Shown here one piece after another: positions 33,532-34,666 of a stretch of 34,666 nt of DNA. The first letter of the stretch is position 1. Each line of letters starts with the position of its first letter. The DNA is from Lachnospiraceae bacterium (GTDB lineage: Bacteria; Bacillota; Clostridia; Lachnospirales; Lachnospiraceae): the NCBI GenBank assembly GCA_021205305.1, contig JAJPXU010000071.1:1-34666 (forward strand). Reading direction: 5' to 3'. The notes beneath the pieces are model-generated. The model made no database searches. It had not been told where the DNA came from and saw nothing but the letters and a program-made list of their open reading frames with translations. The position numbers and the translations under genes were made by a program.

Positions 33532-33598
33532 AGCTGTAATCATCCTTTTTCTTCTTTTTCTTCCGGGGCGTCCATACACCGACCGAAATCCAAACCCA

Positions 33599-33627
33599 AT
33601 AATAACACATGAAAAAAGCTGTTGCAA
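33599..33627 (-). promoter_or_regulatory. Sigma-A promoter for thrC
   Basis: Minus strand: -35 TTGCAA (33622-33627), 17-bp spacer, -10 TATTAT (33599-33604). The -35 box sits within the terminator stem of the preceding gene. Confidence 0.65.
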
Positions 33628-33648
33628 TGAAAATGCAACAGCTTTTTT
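33612..33648. terminator. Intrinsic terminator between the cell-wall hydrolase gene and thrC
   Basis: A perfect 15-bp stem AAAAAAGCTGTTGCA/TGCAACAGCTTTTTT with a 7-base loop. It has an A-run on one side and a T-run on the other, so it can work on either strand. It lies 10 bp after the hydrolase stop. Confidence 0.92.
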
Positions 33649-33658
33649 TAAAAAACCT

Positions 33659-34465
33659 TCAGCTCACGCTGCTTTGATACGTGTAGAAGTCATGCCCGCC
33701 GTATGTAAAAAGCCAGACCAGGCTGGAATCAAACCAGTACAGCTTGGAAGTATCCGCAGCATCCCGTGCCACAAAAAACAAAGCACCCTCTGAATAATCC
33801 TCACCCGCAAGGACGCGCTCGACTGCCTCAATCGTCTCATCCGTCACCGTGCAGGAGTAAATTCTCCCGTCCGAGGTCGGCTGAAACTGCGAATCCTGCC
33901 AGACCACATCGTAAATCGTATCTGGGAAATGAGAATCCTTCACCCGGTTCAATACCACGCTGGCCACCATCATCTTGCTCATAACATCCTCACCGGTGGC
34001 TTCCGCCTCCACAATCCGCAGCAGCGTATAATAATCGTCCGAAGACATCTGATTCTCCCAGACGGTCTGCTGCGCAAGATAGCCCAGCTGCCGCGCGGTT
34101 GACGCTGCCTGTGAAAACGTGGATTTACGGATTGCTCTTCTATCTACACCGCTGGCTCCCGCCAGCACTTCTTCCTCTGAATCCGCCACACGAACCACTC
34201 TGGTCACGTCCGAATAACGCTCCATATCTGCTACGCCGTTCACGACACCCATCAGCCCGGCCTGAATCTCCTGACCGAATCCATTCTCCGAGGTAGAGCT
34301 GACGGCATAAACCACCTGCCCATGACCTCCAAAGTTCAGTTCTGAGATCATCCAGGTGATACAGCCTACCAGGAAGGTGCCAAGCAGCAAAAGTGTAGTC
34401 GCTCTCAGGCATCGCCAGCATTTCCCAAGGCGAATCAAAGACCTTTCCCCGTTTACTAACAGCAT
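33659..34465 (-). CDS. Membrane-anchored cell-wall hydrolase (SleB/Hydrolase_2 family)
   Basis: 268 residues. An N-terminal membrane anchor (RATTLLLLGTFLVGCITWMI, about residues 22-41) is followed by a ~90-residue exported linker. The catalytic domain runs from about DYYTLLRIVEAEATGEDVMSKM to the end; the Glu in RIVEAEA matches the catalytic Glu of SleB-type lytic enzymes. VVLNRVKDSHFPDTIYDVVW and FQPTSDGRI are also family features. Some relatives act in spore germination, but that role is not shown here. The ATG at 34465 follows AGGAGA; an ATG at 34483 overlaps that site. A consensus promoter lies upstream and a strong terminator downstream, so it is transcribed alone. Confidence 0.88.
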   Translation of the reverse strand: MLLVNGERSLIRLGKCWRCLRATTLLLLGTFLVGCITWMISELNFGGHGQVVYAVSSTSENGFGQEIQAGLMGVVNGVADMERYSDVTRVVRVADSEEEVLAGASGVDRRAIRKSTFSQAASTARQLGYLAQQTVWENQMSSDDYYTLLRIVEAEATGEDVMSKMMVASVVLNRVKDSHFPDTIYDVVWQDSQFQPTSDGRIYSCTVTDETIEAVERVLAGEDYSEGALFFVARDAADTSKLYWFDSSLVWLFTYGGHDFYTYQSSVS

Positions 34466-34558
34466 ATAAACTCTCCTGTGCATAAATTTCGATCTGTCTC
34501 CCCAAGAAGATCGTTTTGTGCCCCTTATTGTTTATACCCGCCGTTTTCACGTGTCTAT

Positions 34559-34587
34559 ATTATAAATGCTCCCCTTTTATATGTCAA
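34559..34587 (-). promoter_or_regulatory. Consensus sigma-A promoter for the cell-wall hydrolase gene
   Basis: Minus strand: -35 TTGACA (34582-34587), 17-bp spacer, -10 TATAAT (34559-34564). Both boxes are perfect. The leader is about 90 nt. The remaining A+T-rich sequence to the window end holds no gene that I can see. Confidence 0.92.
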
Positions 34588-34666
34588 CACTTTTTCATAA
34601 ATTTGTAATATTTTCTTTCGACACGATCCTTTTCCTTTTACAAATTTTCGAGGTATCGTTGTCTAT

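Overview
The window (about 50% G+C) looks like a chromosomal segment of an anaerobic Firmicute of the class Clostridia, most likely Lachnospiraceae. The clues are an rnfC-D-G-E-A-B cluster, a redox repressor Rex next to an ABC-F ATPase, alr followed by a MazF-type toxin gene, rpsO-pnp, SpoIIIE/FtsK beside a TepA-like protease, and strong AGGAGG ribosome sites. No tRNA, rRNA, CRISPR, phage gene or insertion sequence was seen. The species assignment is inference from gene content; no database search was possible.

Layout. (1) + strand, 94-9680: a Tat export block (a long TatA-like protein, a short TatA, and TatC), then an Rnf electron-transport cluster. Its first gene encodes an unusual 801-residue extracytoplasmic protein with five FMN-binding domains. 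It is followed by rnfC, a fused rnfD-rnfG gene, rnfE, rnfA and rnfB. (2) - strand, 9905-11977: an EF-G-like translational GTPase. (3) + strand, 12253-15480: tyrA and aroA (aromatic amino acids), then a small alarmone synthetase. (4) - strand, 15603-34465, reading from right to left: cell-wall hydrolase, thrC, small membrane protein, ABC-F ATPase, rex, NAD(P)HX repair enzyme, alr, mazF; then yebC and a CFI-box protein; tepA-like protease; uppP; ftsK/spoIIIE; rpsO; pnp.

How it works together. Rnf oxidises reduced ferredoxin, reduces NAD+ and pumps ions. The five-flavin protein encoded first in the cluster has its own membrane anchor, so it is a plausible extracytoplasmic electron relay or acceptor for Rnf; this is inference. 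Rex and the NAD(P)HX repair enzyme, about 20 kb away, belong to the same NADH/NAD+ economy, but no Rex operator was found in front of the Rnf genes.

The most interesting part is the five-FMN protein. All five SGAT flavin-attachment motifs are intact. The domains alternate in type (ABABA), one has lost its second flavin-contact motif and carries a 21-bp duplication, and the C-terminal tail resembles the GGADGPT motif of sodium-pumping decarboxylase beta subunits. Other points of note are the RnfD-RnfG fusion, a 25-bp palindrome before the cluster, a chain of hairpins after rnfB, a dispersed palindromic repeat at 18.5, 22.9 and 29.5 kb, a branched inverted repeat between the alarmone synthetase gene and pnp, and a MazF toxin gene without a neighbouring antitoxin. 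Seven sigma-A-type promoters with 17-bp spacers could be placed. No gene-free stretch exceeds 300 bases.
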